DNA from: Tatumella ptyseos
GTDB taxonomy: Bacteria > Pseudomonadota > Gammaproteobacteria > Enterobacterales > Enterobacteriaceae
DNA: 64,000 bases
Reading direction: 5' to 3'
Assembly (NCBI RefSeq): GCF_030552895.1
Contig: NZ_CP130649.1
Location: 2,108,001-2,172,000 of the forward strand
Shown here: piece after piece, positions 63,316 through 64,000 of the stretch
Layout: every line of letters starts with the position of its first letter
How positions within the stretch are numbered: position 1 is the first letter of the stretch
Program-made: the position numbers and the translations under genes
The notes under the pieces: generated by a model
What the model saw: only the letters and a program-made list of their open reading frames with translations
Database searches by the model: none
Told to the model about the DNA's origin: nothing

Positions 63316-63747
63316 TCATGACTCCGGTAAACAAACATCCGAAGAATTTTTTCTCGGCTCACCCTTTTGATTACCCATTGTTTTTTCATCACGTTTACTT
63401 ACACGTCGCGCTTTATCATACTGCCCTAAAGTACAGAGAAAAGCACCGTAATTATCACGTAGCCTGGTATTTTCTGGAGCCATCTGAAAAGCTCGTTGAT
63501 AATACAAATGCGCGGTGGCGGTATCGCCTTGCTGTGCCGCTATCTGTGCTAGCCCCCACCATCCTTGTGCATTTTTGGGTTGCAGAGCGACCACTTTTCG
63601 ATAATTCCGTGTAGCATGGGCGAACTGCTTCGCCTGAAGATATTGCTCCCCAAGATAGAGCCGCGTCGCCACGCTTTGCTCATTTACCGGGTACTGCTGA
63701 CAGCCAGCAAGCGCACCAATGCTGAGCACTATAACTTTCCATTTCAT
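63316..63747 (-). CDS. pilF: PilF/PilW-like lipoprotein, truncated
   Basis: A 143-residue lipoprotein. The lipobox LAGC has its Cys at residue 16, followed by about two TPR units (YLQAKQFAHATRNYRKVVAL and DTATAHLYYQRAFQMAPENT). After GAFLCTLGQYDKAR the sequence turns into a polar tail (RVSKRDEKTMGNQKGE) and stops. Family members are usually about 250 residues with several more TPRs. No continuation exists in another frame downstream. The position between rlmN and rodZ is conserved. The protein is probably a shortened relic, or a reduced but still expressed lipoprotein. Confidence 0.8.
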   Translation of the reverse strand: MKWKVIVLSIGALAGCQQYPVNEQSVATRLYLGEQYLQAKQFAHATRNYRKVVALQPKNAQGWWGLAQIAAQQGDTATAHLYYQRAFQMAPENTRLRDNYGAFLCTLGQYDKARRVSKRDEKTMGNQKGEPRKNSSDVCLPES

Positions 63748-63827
63748 CGTAGTCTCACCCTTTTCATCCTTGATAAGGGCGAGCATGCCAGAATCAGTAC
63801 CGAAACCGTTCTGGTAACCACCTAAGG

Positions 63828-64000
63828 CTAGACGGCTTTCACAGAAATTTGTTCGCCTGCCATCTTCTTACGTAAAGTACGTTTAGTTCGATCGATAACA
63901 TCACCCGCCAACTGACCACAGGCCGCGTCGATGTCATCCCCACGCGTCTTACGGACGATGGTGGTAAAGCCATAATCCATCAATACCTTAGAGAAACGGT
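63828..64000 (-). CDS. rlmN: 23S rRNA/tRNA adenine-C2 methyltransferase RlmN, C-terminal end (partial)
   Basis: The last 56 residues of RlmN are visible, including [20 protein letters not shown] and [20 protein letters not shown], with the resolving Cys in DAACGQL. RlmN is a radical-SAM enzyme that methylates A2503 of 23S rRNA and A37 of some tRNAs. The gene runs off the window edge. It lies about 80 bases ahead of pilF, as in E. coli. Confidence 0.93.
   Translation of the reverse strand, partial: RFSKVLMDYGFTTIVRKTRGDDIDAACGQLAGDVIDRTKRTLRKKMAGEQISVKAV

Noticed and set aside
1..64000. CRISPR arrays, rRNA or tRNA genes and insertion sequences
   Set aside because: I saw no regularly spaced repeats, tRNA-like cloverleaf or transposase-like frame anywhere in the window; short elements could still be missed by eye.

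Overview
The window is one contiguous piece of an Enterobacterales chromosome. The right end (51.4-64 kb) keeps the E. coli gene order rlmN-pilF-rodZ-ispG-hisS-yfgM-bamB-der / xseA / guaB-guaA. The left end holds ppx and a yfgG-like gene, which sit close to guaA in E. coli. A mid-40s to high-40s GC impression, an MgtE transporter, a tehB-like gene beside ppx and a dat-ddc pair suggest Erwiniaceae or a near relative. The genus cannot be named from the sequence alone.

Layout. 1-3.4 kb: ppx (partial), tehB-like methyltransferase, yfgG-like gene, mgtE. 3.7-6.6 kb: dat-ddc operon for 1,3-diaminopropane. 6.7-8.5 kb: decayed material, with a small ORF behind a possible pseudoknot, a frameshifted gene and a GNAT acetyltransferase. 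8.4-15.6 kb: Fur-box-controlled siderophore uptake, with a TonB receptor divergent from an ATPase-permease-permease-binding protein operon that ends in an RpiR-type regulator. 15.7-21.9 kb: sugar porter, AraC regulator, amidotransferase, and a cupin/oxidoreductase/NTP-transporter-like trio. 21.9-25.9 kb: abgT-abgA and abgR without abgB. 25.9-28.7 kb: acetyltransferases and a RelE/HigB-type toxin-antitoxin pair. 28.3-33.2 kb: aldehyde dehydrogenase, GntR regulator plus cytosolic cache protein, and an amino-acid permease, probably one amine or amino-acid catabolic locus. 33.7-35.8 kb: YheO/DauR-like regulator, RidA and a serine/threonine dehydratase. 36-42.6 kb: small stress genes, an unrecognised two-gene membrane pair, an MFS exporter, a LysR regulator and an alpha/beta hydrolase.

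The most unusual region is 42,995-51,387. An 18-bp sequence identical to the 3' end of guaA occurs at both ends, next to two copies of a guaA-type terminator. This marks an integrative island at the guaA attachment site. No integrase gene remains. The cargo is two large proteins that each combine a PD-(D/E)XK-like nuclease motif with a C-terminal SEC-C zinc motif, an FRG-domain protein, a frameshifted HNH-like gene, an unknown acidic protein and a decayed antitoxin. This looks like a compact, possibly undescribed, anti-phage or anti-plasmid defence cassette. That function is inferred from domains and context only.

The conserved housekeeping genes cover purine synthesis (guaBA), DNA repair (xseA), ribosome assembly (der), outer-membrane assembly (bamB, yfgM), histidyl-tRNA charging (hisS), isoprenoid synthesis (ispG), cell shape (rodZ) and rRNA/tRNA methylation (rlmN). 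They are intact except for a strikingly short pilF.
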